Assembly: GCF_015500075.1 (NCBI RefSeq)
Contig: NZ_CP045496.1
Span: 6,024,001 to 6,088,000 of the forward strand
Reading direction: 5' to 3'
Length of the DNA stretch: 64,000 nt
Source of the DNA: Mesorhizobium sp. INR15
GTDB lineage: Bacteria; Pseudomonadota; Alphaproteobacteria; Rhizobiales; Rhizobiaceae
Every line of letters starts with the position of its first letter. Within the stretch, counting starts at the first letter, position 1. Positions 52,000-61,113 of the stretch are shown piece after piece. The notes beneath the pieces are model-generated. The model ran no database searches and had not been told where the DNA came from. It saw only the letters and a program-made list of their open reading frames with translations. A program made the translations under genes and the position numbers.

Positions 52000-54900
52000 A
52001 TGTTCATCCTGCGCTTCCTCTGGGCGGTTCTGACGTCACGCTGGCTGTGGACGCTGATCGGCCTGACGCTGCTTGCGCTTGTTATCTGGGTGTTCGGGCC
52101 GATTGTCAGGGTTGGCCCCTACGATCCCTTCGCCTCGGAAAACGTCCGCATCGTCATCATCGCTCTGCTGGTGATCTTCTGGCTGATCTGGCTGATCGTC
52201 GCCCAGCGCCGGGCGATCCTCGCCAACCGGATGTTCGTCGCCGAGATCGCTGCTCCGGTGGCGGAGAAACCACTCAGCCCCGGCGAAGAGAATGTCGCCG
52301 CGGTCGGTGCCAAATTCAGCGAGGTGATGGCCGAGCTGAAGCGCCGCAAGCTGGGCGGTCGCAAGTTCCTGCGCGAAATGCCCTGGTATGTCATCGTCGG
52401 GCCGCCGGCGACCGGCAAGACCACCGCCCTGCGGCAGTCCGGACTGAACTTTCCGATCGACCTCACCGACGACCTCCAAGGGGTTGGCGGCACCCGCAAT
52501 TGCGACTGGTTCTTTTCCGAAAACGCGGTGCTGATCGACACCGCTGGCCGCTATGTCCAGCAGGAGAGCCAGCCTGACGTCGATGCGGCGGAATGGCTGG
52601 GTTTCCTCGACCTCCTCAAGAAGCATCGTGGCCGGCGCGCGCTCAATGGCGTCATCGTCACGCTGTCGATCGACGCGCTGCTGGAGGGTGACGAGGCCAT
52701 CAAGGCGCATGGCCGCAAGATCCGCCGCCGCTTGGCCGAGCTCAACGACCGGCTCGAAATCCGCCTCCCCGTCTATCTGATGCTGACCAAGGCCGATCTG
52801 ATCAAGGGTTTTGAGGCATTCTTCGGCGGCCTGTCGACGGCGGCGCGCGAGCAGGTCTGGGGGACGACCTTCGCGCTTGACGCGCGCGTCGATGCCAAGA
52901 CCATCGAGCGCGAACTGTCGATCCTGGCGGGCGAACTTGAACGGCGGCTGGTGCCACGCCTCGAAGACGAGGACAAGCTCGCTACGCGCGCGGAAATCTT
53001 CCGGTTCCCCGCCCAGCTGGCAAGCCTGTCCGAGCCGATCCAGGTGCTGATCGAGGCGATGTTCGGCGAGAGCCGCTACGAAGAGGCTGCCTGGCTGCGC
53101 GGCCTCTATCTGACCTCGGCGACGCAAGAAGGCGCGCCGATCGACCGGCTGACCGCGGCCCTTTCTTCGTCCTTCGGCCTGCCGCCGCGCCGCGCATTGC
53201 CGGCGCAGCGCGTCGAAAAGCGCAGCTTCTTCCTGAGGAATCTTCTGACCGAGGTCATCTTCAAGGAAGCCGGCCTTGGTACGTTCGATCCGTTGGCGCA
53301 GCGCCGGCGCACCTGGATCTGGCGCGGTGCGGCGGCGGCTTGTACGGCCGCGGCCCTGCTGGCGGGCGGGCTGTTCACCTGGTCTTACTACGACAACCGC
53401 AATGCGATCACCGCGCAGGCAAGCCAGTTCGAGGCGCTGCAGGCGCCGCTGACCTCGGCGGCCGCGAGCCCGGCCTCGGTCGAACAGCCTGAGATCGACG
53501 GCGCGCTCAACGCGATGGCCGAAGTTGTCGGTGCCCGCACCACGCCGCCGGGCGGCGCCCAGGATCTGCTTGGGCCATCGGCCTCCGCCGAACTGGTACG
53601 GGCGCAGACCGACACGTATGACCATGCCTTGCGCAACGTACTCGAGCCGCGGATGGTCGCCTTGCTCGAAGCGACCATGTGGCGGCAGATCCGCGATCCG
53701 GATTTCATGCTCGGTGCGTTGAAGACCTACCGCATGATGACAGGCCTGTCGCAGATGGATCCTGATTTCGCCCAGAACTGGTGGGTGAACAGTCTGCCTG
53801 AATTCGCCGCCGCCGCCCCGTTCCCGACCGCCGATGCGGAAGAGCATCAACTGGCCGCCATCCGCCGCATGGCTGTCGACGAGAGCTACGTCGCGCCCGA
53901 CCAGGCACTGGTTGCCGAAGCGCTTAAGACGGTGTGCACGATTTCGCTGCCGGCGCGCGCCTACAAGCAGTTGCTGGCCGACCCGGCGGTCACCGCACTC
54001 AAGGAATGGATCCCGGCGAACTTCGCCGGCCCGAACGGCGCCAAGGTCTTTGCCCGCCGTTCCGACAAGACGCTTCGTGTCGGCATTTCCGGCGCCTTCA
54101 CCTATACCGGCTTTCACGATGCCATTCTCGACCGGCTCGATGACGTCGCCGGCCAGGCGGCGCTTGACCGCGCGGTGTTTGCCGGCGGCTGTTCGGAAAA
54201 CTCCGAAACCTCTGTTTCCGCGCTGTCCGAGGATATCCTGAAGCTCTATTACGACGACTATATCGCGCAATGGGACAGTTTCCTGCGCGACATGCGGCTA
54301 GCGCCGCTGACCGATCTCAACGTTGCCAGCGAAAACCTGAAAGACCTGTCGAGCGCGGATTCAGCGCTGAAACGGCTACTGACGGCGGTCGTTCAGGAGA
54401 CAGAGCTGACACGCTCCGATGAAGCGCCGGCCGACGACAAGGCGGCGGCCAAGGGCGCGTCGAAACTGCTCGGCAAGCTTGGCAAACTCGGCAAGCTGGC
54501 AACTTCAGGCGCCAAGCTTTTGCCCCGCGCCGGCTCCGCCAGCGAAGTGGATCTCACCGGCAATCTGGTGGCCGTGCATTTCAAACCGCTCAAGAGCACC
54601 ATCGCCGAGGTCGACGGCCAGCCGCCGGCGCTTGACGCCGCCGTGGTAGCGCTGACGGCACTCTCGAACGTGCTCCAGACGGTCACCGCCAACCCCAATC
54701 CGCAGGACGCCATCAAGAAGCAGGGTGGCCTCGCCGAATTGACCGGCGCGGTCGCCAGGCAGGCACAGATCCTGCCCGACCCGATCAATGCCTGGCTTGG
54801 CGGCATTGCCGGCGACACCAGCAACCTGACGCAGAAGGCGGTCACCTCGGAGCTCAACGCCATCTGGCGGGCCGACATCCTGCCCTTCTGCCAGGCAGCG

Positions 54901-55536
54901 CTCAACGACCGCTATCCGTTCAGCGCCGACAGCGCGGTGGACGTCAATGTGCGCGACTTCGCCCGCCTGTTCGGCCCGGCCGGGCTGATCGACGGTTTCA
55001 TCAACGACCATTTGATCAGCTATGTCGACACCACCGGCCAGCCCTGGAAATGGCGCGCCGATTTTGGCCTCGACCCTTCGGCGCTGGCGGCGTTCGAGCA
55101 GGCCAGACATATCCGCGACGACCTGTTCCCAGGCGGCACCGGACCGGTGATGAGCTTCACGCTCGAACCAAAGGACCTGTCGCCAAACGTCACCCGCGTG
55201 ACACTCAATCTCGATGGCCAGAACCTCGTCTATTACAACAACGCGACGCGGCCTCAGCCGATGACATGGCCCGGCAAGGACGGCACCGGCTTCATCTCGC
55301 TTGCCTTCCAGCCGATCGACGGTTCGCCCGAAATCATGCTCAACGAAACAGGCAGCTGGGCCTGGCTCAGGATGTTGCGCGCCGGCCGCTTCAGCAGCAC
55401 CTCGCTTTCGGACGTCTACAGCCTGCGGCTGGGAACCAAAGGCATGTGGGCCGATTTCGAACTCAAGGCCGCCAGCGTCGAAAACCCCTACAATCTCGAG
55501 ATGTTCAAGAAGTTCACATGTCCGCCGCAGATATGA
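52000..55536 (+). CDS. tssM: T6SS inner-membrane protein TssM (IcmF)
   Basis: An 1178-residue IcmF-type protein. Transmembrane helices at about 10-35 and 50-68, then a cytoplasmic NTPase domain with Walker A GPPATGKTT (134-142) and Walker B VLIDTAGRY (177-185), a third helix at about 442-462 (AAAACTAAALLAGGLFTW), and a large periplasmic part. The region 803-848 is rich in Lys/Gly/Leu repeats (KLLGKLGKLGKLATSGAKLL). The ATP-binding residues are intact. Starts one base after tssL. Confidence 0.95.
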   Translation: MFILRFLWAVLTSRWLWTLIGLTLLALVIWVFGPIVRVGPYDPFASENVRIVIIALLVIFWLIWLIVAQRRAILANRMFVAEIAAPVAEKPLSPGEENVAAVGAKFSEVMAELKRRKLGGRKFLREMPWYVIVGPPATGKTTALRQSGLNFPIDLTDDLQGVGGTRNCDWFFSENAVLIDTAGRYVQQESQPDVDAAEWLGFLDLLKKHRGRRALNGVIVTLSIDALLEGDEAIKAHGRKIRRRLAELNDRLEIRLPVYLMLTKADLIKGFEAFFGGLSTAAREQVWGTTFALDARVDAKTIERELSILAGELERRLVPRLEDEDKLATRAEIFRFPAQLASLSEPIQVLIEAMFGESRYEEAAWLRGLYLTSATQEGAPIDRLTAALSSSFGLPPRRALPAQRVEKRSFFLRNLLTEVIFKEAGLGTFDPLAQRRRTWIWRGAAAACTAAALLAGGLFTWSYYDNRNAITAQASQFEALQAPLTSAAASPASVEQPEIDGALNAMAEVVGARTTPPGGAQDLLGPSASAELVRAQTDTYDHALRNVLEPRMVALLEATMWRQIRDPDFMLGALKTYRMMTGLSQMDPDFAQNWWVNSLPEFAAAAPFPTADAEEHQLAAIRRMAVDESYVAPDQALVAEALKTVCTISLPARAYKQLLADPAVTALKEWIPANFAGPNGAKVFARRSDKTLRVGISGAFTYTGFHDAILDRLDDVAGQAALDRAVFAGGCSENSETSVSALSEDILKLYYDDYIAQWDSFLRDMRLAPLTDLNVASENLKDLSSADSALKRLLTAVVQETELTRSDEAPADDKAAAKGASKLLGKLGKLGKLATSGAKLLPRAGSASEVDLTGNLVAVHFKPLKSTIAEVDGQPPALDAAVVALTALSNVLQTVTANPNPQDAIKKQGGLAELTGAVARQAQILPDPINAWLGGIAGDTSNLTQKAVTSELNAIWRADILPFCQAALNDRYPFSADSAVDVNVRDFARLFGPAGLIDGFINDHLISYVDTTGQPWKWRADFGLDPSALAAFEQARHIRDDLFPGGTGPVMSFTLEPKDLSPNVTRVTLNLDGQNLVYYNNATRPQPMTWPGKDGTGFISLAFQPIDGSPEIMLNETGSWAWLRMLRAGRFSSTSLSDVYSLRLGTKGMWADFELKAASVENPYNLEMFKKFTCPPQI

Positions 55537-56060
55537 GCACCGGCTTTTTCGGCAAGATTCCGGCGACGGGGGATTTCGTCGCCGCGAACCTGCCGCGGAC
55601 TTTCACCGACCGCTGGGACCGCTGGATGTCGATGGAATTGCGCGCGCGGCCGGATGAGCACGAAGACCTCGATGACCGCGTCTGGCGCTTCGTCATCCAG
55701 GGCGCGATTTTTGGCGAACAGCCCTGCGCCGGTGCCTGGCGCATGAGCCAGGACCGGGTCGGCCGCCGCTATCCGTTCGCTGTTGTGAGCATCGGCGCGA
55801 TGCCGGAGGCAACTGACCCGTGGTTCGAAGGCATGGCGAAAATCGCCAAACTGACCGTCAAGGAACTGTGGGACCAGCAGTATATCAGCGCGCATCTGCG
55901 AGCGCTGGAACCGCCAAGACTGTTCTCGGCAATGAACCGCATCGTCTTCTGGACGGATGATTGGGAGGTGCGTGAATTCGCTTTCGCCGACATTCATGAT
56001 CTCGCCGACAACGCGCTGCCGGCAATGCGCGCCGCGCGCGCCGTGGCGCAGGAGTCCTGA
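55533..56060 (+). CDS. tagF: T6SS accessory protein TagF
   Basis: A 175-residue TagF (ImpM/DUF2094). Diagnostic N-terminus TGFFGKIPATGDFVAANLPRTFTDRWDRWM, and RYPFAVV. Elsewhere TagF represses T6SS assembly post-translationally by binding Fha. It is a stand-alone protein here, not fused to a PppA phosphatase as in Agrobacterium. The start ATG at 55533 overlaps the tssM stop (ATGA); an in-frame ATG fifteen bases earlier is possible. Confidence 0.9.
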   Translation: MSTGFFGKIPATGDFVAANLPRTFTDRWDRWMSMELRARPDEHEDLDDRVWRFVIQGAIFGEQPCAGAWRMSQDRVGRRYPFAVVSIGAMPEATDPWFEGMAKIAKLTVKELWDQQYISAHLRALEPPRLFSAMNRIVFWTDDWEVREFAFADIHDLADNALPAMRAARAVAQES

Positions 56061-56062
56061 CC

Positions 56063-56896
56063 ATGGGTCTCAGCGTCTATGCCGAGAAGATGGGCTTCTT
56101 CCACAAGGGCAGCAACGGCCAGGGCATTGCACCCGGCGACGTCTGTCTGTCGCCGCCTTCTCCGCCCGCGGGTCCGGTTCCGGTACCCTATGTCAACATG
56201 CTGTCGTCATCCGACCTGACCAAGGGCACCAAGAGCGTCAAGATCGACGGCGAGCCGACAGCGATCGAGAATGCGTCGGAAATCTCGACCAGCACCGGCA
56301 ACGAACCGGCCACGCAAGGCCTCGGCGCGGGAGTCATAACCCACCAGATCAAGGGCAAGGGCGTCTTCAAGCTATGGTCGTTCACGGTAAAGGCGGAAGG
56401 CAAGGGCGTCGACCGTCATGGCGACACGATGGACCAGAACACCGCCAGCGACCCGCCGCCAAATTGCGTCAACCCGGCCGCGTTCAACAAATTTCTGGCG
56501 ACGTTGACCACGGATCAGAAGACGACGAAGTGCGCGGTCAAATATGACCGGGTCGGACACCGCCCAGGACGCACTGATGACCAAGCAGCCAAGGTGAACG
56601 GCAAGGCCTGTTGGCAATGCAAAAAGACCAGACGAGGTCAATACTCAAAACTGGTTCCAACGCCGCCCAACGACGAGATGAAGCAGGAGATGGTCCATGA
56701 TCATCAACCGCCGCTCTGCGTAGCCTGGGAGATGGGCGGTTGTAATATGGAGAAATCGCCCGACGCATTCCTGGCTCATTTTTCGACGCCGCAATCGGTC
56801 AAACCTCATTGCGGCCGATGCTCGACATCGCAAGGCTCTCCAGCCGCGAAATACGCTAAGAACTTTATCGACGACATGCCCGTGGCAATTGGGTGA
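56063..56896 (+). CDS. DUF4150 PAAR-like protein with HNH-like C-terminal toxin domain (probable T6SS effector)
   Basis: A 277-residue two-part protein. Residues 1-130 form a DUF4150 PAAR-like spike tip (GDVCLSPPSPPAGPVPVPYVN, GVITHQIKGKGVFKLWSFTVKAEG, VDRHGDTMDQN). The C-terminal part (about 140-277) holds a CxxC at 183-186, DHQPP at 213-217 and HCGRC at 249-253, i.e. the order CxxC, Asp-His, CxxC found in zinc-containing HNH nucleases. A DNA-attacking effector carried on the spike is therefore the best reading; the nuclease call is inference because no full family match is claimed. Two small genes and a DUF2169 gene follow, the usual effector-immunity-adaptor order (compare Tde2 of Agrobacterium). 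Confidence 0.75.
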   Translation: MGLSVYAEKMGFFHKGSNGQGIAPGDVCLSPPSPPAGPVPVPYVNMLSSSDLTKGTKSVKIDGEPTAIENASEISTSTGNEPATQGLGAGVITHQIKGKGVFKLWSFTVKAEGKGVDRHGDTMDQNTASDPPPNCVNPAAFNKFLATLTTDQKTTKCAVKYDRVGHRPGRTDDQAAKVNGKACWQCKKTRRGQYSKLVPTPPNDEMKQEMVHDHQPPLCVAWEMGGCNMEKSPDAFLAHFSTPQSVKPHCGRCSTSQGSPAAKYAKNFIDDMPVAIG

Positions 56897-56902
56897 CGAG
56901 CG

Positions 56903-57295
56903 ATGCGCGGCATAGAAGAAATCAGGGACAGCTACATCGGCGAACTGATCACCATCCAGCCCGAGCTGGAGGACTGGTGGGATGACATGGTCGCCAACGA
57001 AGGGGACGTTGTCTGGAAGCGCTGGCCGACCGGGATCGCTGGGCATCCACGCGTGTTGGCGATCTTCCGCAAGCATTACCTTGAGATTGTGGCCTGGAAC
57101 AATGCGCAGCGCCCCGAGGGCGATGAACCCGAGGAAAAGTGGGGCATCGATAGCGGTGGCCGAAGCCAGGCTTTCGAATGGCCGGTCGAAATCCTCATCA
57201 TCAACGTCCGGCACTTTGCCCCCGAGCTCCAGCCCCTCATCGATGGCCTGTGCTTTGTGCCTATGGCTATGAATCTCGAAGACGAGGTCGAATAG
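56903..57295 (+). CDS. Small acidic protein, immunity candidate 1
   Basis: A 130-residue, acidic, soluble protein directly behind the effector gene (six bases). No family recognised. It contains YIGELITIQPELEDWWDDMV, and the downstream protein has a comparable YVAELTDAYDIAAEWWADII, suggesting common ancestry. Position and charge fit a cytoplasmic immunity protein binding a basic nuclease domain. Role not proven. Confidence 0.6.
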   Translation: MRGIEEIRDSYIGELITIQPELEDWWDDMVANEGDVVWKRWPTGIAGHPRVLAIFRKHYLEIVAWNNAQRPEGDEPEEKWGIDSGGRSQAFEWPVEILIINVRHFAPELQPLIDGLCFVPMAMNLEDEVE

Positions 57296-57783
57296 TGGCC
57301 CTGATCACGCGCTACAGCTCCGATCTCGGCATCAGGCGTTTGCTGGCGCAGCCTCGCGATGTCGCTCCGCCGAAGGATATCCGCGTCGCTCGCAAGCACG
57401 ACGAGGCCAGCCCGATGCACAGAACCCTCTTCATCGAGTATGTGGCGGAGCTGACGGATGCCTACGACATTGCGGCCGAGTGGTGGGCGGACATCATCTC
57501 CGCCGAGGAAGAGCTCCAGGGCAGCCGCGAGAAGGCGCTTGCGAAAGCCTTCGATGACCGCGTGGCAGGCGCCGCGGCCAGTCCGAACCTGGTCTGGGTG
57601 ATACGCCGTTACTGGCTGAAATGCGTCACGGTCAACGTCACTGCGGGTGAAGAAGCTGGCGTTGCCGCCGAGATCTTCCTGCTGCAGTGGCTGATCGATG
57701 CCGGCCAGACCGAGTTGGTCAAGCTTGTCGCCTGCATGCCGTATTGGCCGATCGGCCAGGACGAAAAAGGCAATTGGTGCTGA
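57295..57783 (+). CDS. Small protein, immunity candidate 2 (paralogue of the preceding)
   Basis: A 162-residue soluble protein. The start is taken as the GTG at 57295, which overlaps the previous stop (TAGTG); translation from an upstream ATG would run inside the previous gene. No family recognised. Its central part resembles candidate 1 (Y-x-x-E-L followed by WW-x-D-I/M), and both have a C-terminal hydrophobic segment ending with a Pro-containing turn (CMPYWPIG versus CFVPMAMN). It may be a second immunity protein or a partner for the first. Confidence 0.55.
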   Translation: MALITRYSSDLGIRRLLAQPRDVAPPKDIRVARKHDEASPMHRTLFIEYVAELTDAYDIAAEWWADIISAEEELQGSREKALAKAFDDRVAGAAASPNLVWVIRRYWLKCVTVNVTAGEEAGVAAEIFLLQWLIDAGQTELVKLVACMPYWPIGQDEKGNWC

Positions 57784-57786
57784 TCC

Positions 57787-58875
57787 ATGATGTTCGCGGT
57801 CTGGATCGAGAATCGCACGCCGTTCACTGCCGGCAGCTTTGTCCAGGCAAATGCTGACGGCAACGAGGTCTTCCTGGCGGTTTTCTCGGCCAGCTTCGAT
57901 ATGCCTGAAGGTGCTACGCAATTTCAGCCAGCCGAGGAGCAACTGCCGGTAAGTTTCGGCGATCTGCCATTCGGCGATCCTGCCTGCTCGTCAACCCGGT
58001 ATGAGGGGGAGATCGCATCGGCCAAGCCGGGGATCGACATTGTCCTGAACGGCCAGGCACATGCGCCGCGCGAGGGCCGCGTCGCCGAAATGCAGGTCGG
58101 GTTCAAGCTTGCCGGCATCCGGAAGGTGCTGAACGTGACCGGCGATCGCCTCTACGATTCAGGAAGCTATAGCCAGCCACATCCCTTCGCCAGGATGCCG
58201 GTCGTCTACGAGCGCGCTTATGGGGGTACCGATGAGAGCGGCAGGACCGATCCACGCAATCCGCTTGGGGTCGGCTTTCATCATGCCCGTTCCGCCGACA
58301 AGGCCGTGAAGACGCATGCACCCAATATCACCTATGCGAGTGAGCCGTTCCGCGGCCCCTCCGATCAGCCAAGACCGGCCGGGTTTGGGGCAATCGGCCG
58401 CGGCTGGCATCCAAGGCTGCCGTTCGCGGGCACCTACGATCAGGCCTGGATCGACGAACAGTGGCCCCTTCCGCCAAGGGATTTCGATCCGCGCTACAAT
58501 CTCTGTGCGCCTGCCGATCAGCAGTTGCAGCAGCTGAACGACGGCGAGGAGGTCAGCGTCATCGGCATGACACCGGAGGGCCGCTGGAACTTCCGCATGC
58601 CGCGCGTCATAGCTCCGATCCGCCTTCTTTACGACGACCGTGCCGAGGATCGGCCCTTCCGTGTCGATACTGTCGTCATCGAGCCGGATCTGCGCCGCGT
58701 CACGTTGAAGTCGCGCTTTTCCATGGTCACCAGGCGCAACACGCCCTTGCTGAGAGAGATCGTCTTCGGCCATGTGACGCCCGCCTTTCTCCTCGCGCGA
58801 CGCAAGCGCAAGACCTATCTCAGCCCGCGCGGCGATGACGGGCTGATCGCCGCGAGGGCGACATGGCTGGGCTGA
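57787..58875 (+). CDS. DUF2169 protein, T6SS effector adaptor/chaperone
   Basis: A 362-residue DUF2169 family protein. Family features: ENRTPFTAGSFVQANADG, LPVSFGDLPFGDPACSSTRYEGE, PVVYERAYGGTDESGRTDPRNPLGVGF, and GFGAIGRGWHPRLPFAGTYDQAW. In Agrobacterium and others, DUF2169 proteins load DUF4150-containing effectors onto VgrG, exactly the partner present three genes upstream. Lies four bases after immunity candidate 2 and overlaps the next gene by 13 bases. Confidence 0.9.
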   Translation: MMFAVWIENRTPFTAGSFVQANADGNEVFLAVFSASFDMPEGATQFQPAEEQLPVSFGDLPFGDPACSSTRYEGEIASAKPGIDIVLNGQAHAPREGRVAEMQVGFKLAGIRKVLNVTGDRLYDSGSYSQPHPFARMPVVYERAYGGTDESGRTDPRNPLGVGFHHARSADKAVKTHAPNITYASEPFRGPSDQPRPAGFGAIGRGWHPRLPFAGTYDQAWIDEQWPLPPRDFDPRYNLCAPADQQLQQLNDGEEVSVIGMTPEGRWNFRMPRVIAPIRLLYDDRAEDRPFRVDTVVIEPDLRRVTLKSRFSMVTRRNTPLLREIVFGHVTPAFLLARRKRKTYLSPRGDDGLIAARATWLG

Positions 58876-59915
58876 AGGCGCCAATCTACGTCATGGGCGG
58901 TGGCGCCGTGACGCCTGCCGGTCTCAATGCGCGCCAGACGCTGGCGGCAATCCGGGCCAGTCTTTCCGCCTTCGAGCGGCGTACCCTCACCGACCCGTTC
59001 GGCGAAGATCAGACTGTTTCCCGCATCCCCTCTCATTTTTCCCTTCGCGTGACCGAAAACGCGTGGCTCACCAGCATGGCCGCTCGGGCGGTGGGCGAGG
59101 CGCTTGAGAGAGGCGGCGTTTCCGCCGGCGCCAGCGCTTTGCTGCTGGTGACGCCGGAGGCATTCCGCGATCATCCAGCTTTCTCCGAGACGCCAGCCAG
59201 CGCGTTTCTCGCCGGTCTGCAAGACAGGCTGGGCGAAAAGTTCCATCCCTCCTCGCGCGTCTTCGACGGGGGCGCGGCGGCCTGCCTCGGGCTGCTGGAT
59301 CGGGCGGCGGACCTGCTCGCGACGCCGGGCATAGAGCAGGTTCTGCTTGGTGGCGTCGACAGCCTGGTGAACGACAAGGATATCGCCCGCCTCATGGCCG
59401 CCAGCCGCCTGAAGGCCGAGGACAATGCGCAAGGCCTTGTGCCAGGCGAAGGTGCCGCCGTCGTTTGCCTTCGGCGTTCGCCCGGTCGCGGTTCGCCGGC
59501 CCAATGCGCCATTCATGGCGTCGGCGCCGCTTTGGAGGAAAACTCGGTGCTGTCGGAGAACAACAGCCAGGGCAGAGCCTTGGTGGCTGCCTGCCGTACC
59601 GCGATCGCGGGCAAGGGCCCGACCGAGGCTGACATAAAGTTCATTGTCAGCAACGACAATGGCGAGCGGTATAGCGCATGGGAGGCCTTGATCGGGCGTG
59701 CGCGGTTTTATCGGACGCGCCGCGAGACCTTTCCAATGGCCTACCCCGCAATGACGATGGGCGATATCGGCGCCGGTGCCGGCGCGCTTACACTGCTTAT
59801 TGCCGCCGACAGTTTCGCCAAGGCCTATGCCCCAGGGCGCGTCGCCATGTGCGAAGCAGCATCGGAAGCCGGCATGCGCGCTGCCGCACTTGTGAGCGAG
59901 GTCGTCAGCGGCTGA
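58863..59915 (+). CDS. Ketoacyl-synthase-like protein without catalytic histidines (T6SS-associated)
   Basis: A 350-residue thiolase-fold protein (MGGGAVTPAGLNARQTLAAIRA is a ketoacyl synthase N-terminus; VLLGGVDSLVNDKDIARLMAASRL and GLVPGEGAAVVCL also match). Cys141 in GGAAACLGLL stands where the nucleophile should be, but the HGTGT His is replaced (IVSNDNGERY, 262-270) and the second His of the GH pair is Asp (TMGDIGAGAG, 298-307). Condensing activity is thus unlikely; it may be a structural partner for the DUF2169 adaptor or effector. Last gene of the plus-strand T6SS operon. Confidence 0.8.
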   Translation: MAGLKAPIYVMGGGAVTPAGLNARQTLAAIRASLSAFERRTLTDPFGEDQTVSRIPSHFSLRVTENAWLTSMAARAVGEALERGGVSAGASALLLVTPEAFRDHPAFSETPASAFLAGLQDRLGEKFHPSSRVFDGGAAACLGLLDRAADLLATPGIEQVLLGGVDSLVNDKDIARLMAASRLKAEDNAQGLVPGEGAAVVCLRRSPGRGSPAQCAIHGVGAALEENSVLSENNSQGRALVAACRTAIAGKGPTEADIKFIVSNDNGERYSAWEALIGRARFYRTRRETFPMAYPAMTMGDIGAGAGALTLLIAADSFAKAYAPGRVAMCEAASEAGMRAAALVSEVVSG

Positions 59916-59942
59916 TCGAACCTCGCGGCATTGCCGGGCGGT

Positions 59943-61106
59943 TCACATCCACGCCGGGATGGGGCGAGACCGCCGCCAGTTGGTCAGCGCCAGTTCCGCG
60001 TTGGCGAGCGCCTTCCTCATGGCATCCAGTTTCTGCCGCCGCATCGACTGGAATTTGTCGAACCGCGCCGGGCCCTTGCCATTGTCCCACCAGGCTTGCG
60101 CCTGCGAAGCGGAAGGCAGCGGTGTCGCCTCAATGGTCTCAAATCCGGGGCCTAGCTTAGCTGGGTCGGTGACGAACACATCAGTGTCGTTGAAATCAAT
60201 CTCGATCAGATCGCGCAGCGCGAGCCCCGCCGCATAGGCGAGTTCCGGCGACTGCATCTTCTCGATCAGCCAGGGCATGATCGCCATGTCACCCAGCATC
60301 CCGCTGACAGCGACCGCTGCCTCCCGCGTTGCTGGGCCGGATACGGATTGCTGCCACCATGGACGCGCCGCGGCGGGCGGCGTGGTGAGCAGCCGGATTT
60401 CCATGATGGAGCCAGCGAACTCTGGGTAGCCAGCCAGCATCTCGTCGAGCACGGGTTGCGCCAGCCGCGCCTCGTCCAGCAGGCATGCCGCCACTGCTGC
60501 CTGCAGCCGTTCCTCCGCGCCGCGTGCCTCCAGGCACGCGACAACCTCGACAATGACATCGCGGCGCCGCCGCGCACCCGCGAGCTTCAGCGCTCTGCGG
60601 CGCACTTCCGTGTCGCGGTCGCTCAGCAACTCGCCGAGCCTCGGTCCGGGATTGACGCCATGATGATAGAGCGCGCTGAGCCCCAGTGCGCGCTCCATTG
60701 CGACCGTCGAATCCAGCCAGCGCGCAACGAACGGCTTCAGCCTGTCCGAGGAGCTGCGTGCGACAGCGCCGGACAGCGCAGACAGCCCTGGTTTCCCAAG
60801 CCGCGTCGCGCTCTCAAGAGCAAATTTCATGGCGGTCGGGGATTGCCATTCGATCGCGAGAGCCCCCAGCAGAAACAATTCCGGCGGCTCCTGGTAATCG
60901 GCAAACCGTGCCGTCACCAGGTCCCAAGCCGCCTGGCCGGCGGCGAACAGCCCATCAAGATTGGCGTCGAGCCGCTGGTCGATGCGGCCAATATCGAAGG
61001 GGCCCATCACGTGGCCGTCGATCTCCCGGGCACGGCGGTGCCACAGGAAAGCGGCATCCTCGACATGCTGCTCGACAATCGCCGGGATCGTTGCAATCCG
61101 CTGCAT
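59943..61106 (-). CDS. T6SS-associated HEAT-repeat protein (TIGR02270 type)
   Basis: A 387-residue alpha-helical protein. It begins MQRIATIPAIVEQHVEDAAFLWHRRA, a T6SS-linked family signature, and contains HEAT-like repeats (LLSDRDTEVRRRALKLAGARRR, CLEARGAEERLQAAVAACLLD, PELAYAAGLALRDLIEID). Encoded downstream of vgrG and a DUF6484 gene on the minus strand, eight bases behind the latter. Likely a cytoplasmic scaffold involved in VgrG or effector loading; exact function is unknown. Confidence 0.82.
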   Translation of the reverse strand: MQRIATIPAIVEQHVEDAAFLWHRRAREIDGHVMGPFDIGRIDQRLDANLDGLFAAGQAAWDLVTARFADYQEPPELFLLGALAIEWQSPTAMKFALESATRLGKPGLSALSGAVARSSSDRLKPFVARWLDSTVAMERALGLSALYHHGVNPGPRLGELLSDRDTEVRRRALKLAGARRRRDVIVEVVACLEARGAEERLQAAVAACLLDEARLAQPVLDEMLAGYPEFAGSIMEIRLLTTPPAAARPWWQQSVSGPATREAAVAVSGMLGDMAIMPWLIEKMQSPELAYAAGLALRDLIEIDFNDTDVFVTDPAKLGPGFETIEATPLPSASQAQAWWDNGKGPARFDKFQSMRRQKLDAMRKALANAELALTNWRRSRPIPAWM

Positions 61107-61113
61107 GGACTTC

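Noticed and set aside
52036..54270. Minus-strand open frame of 744 codons
   Set aside because: Antisense to tssM, which has clear Walker motifs and membrane helices.
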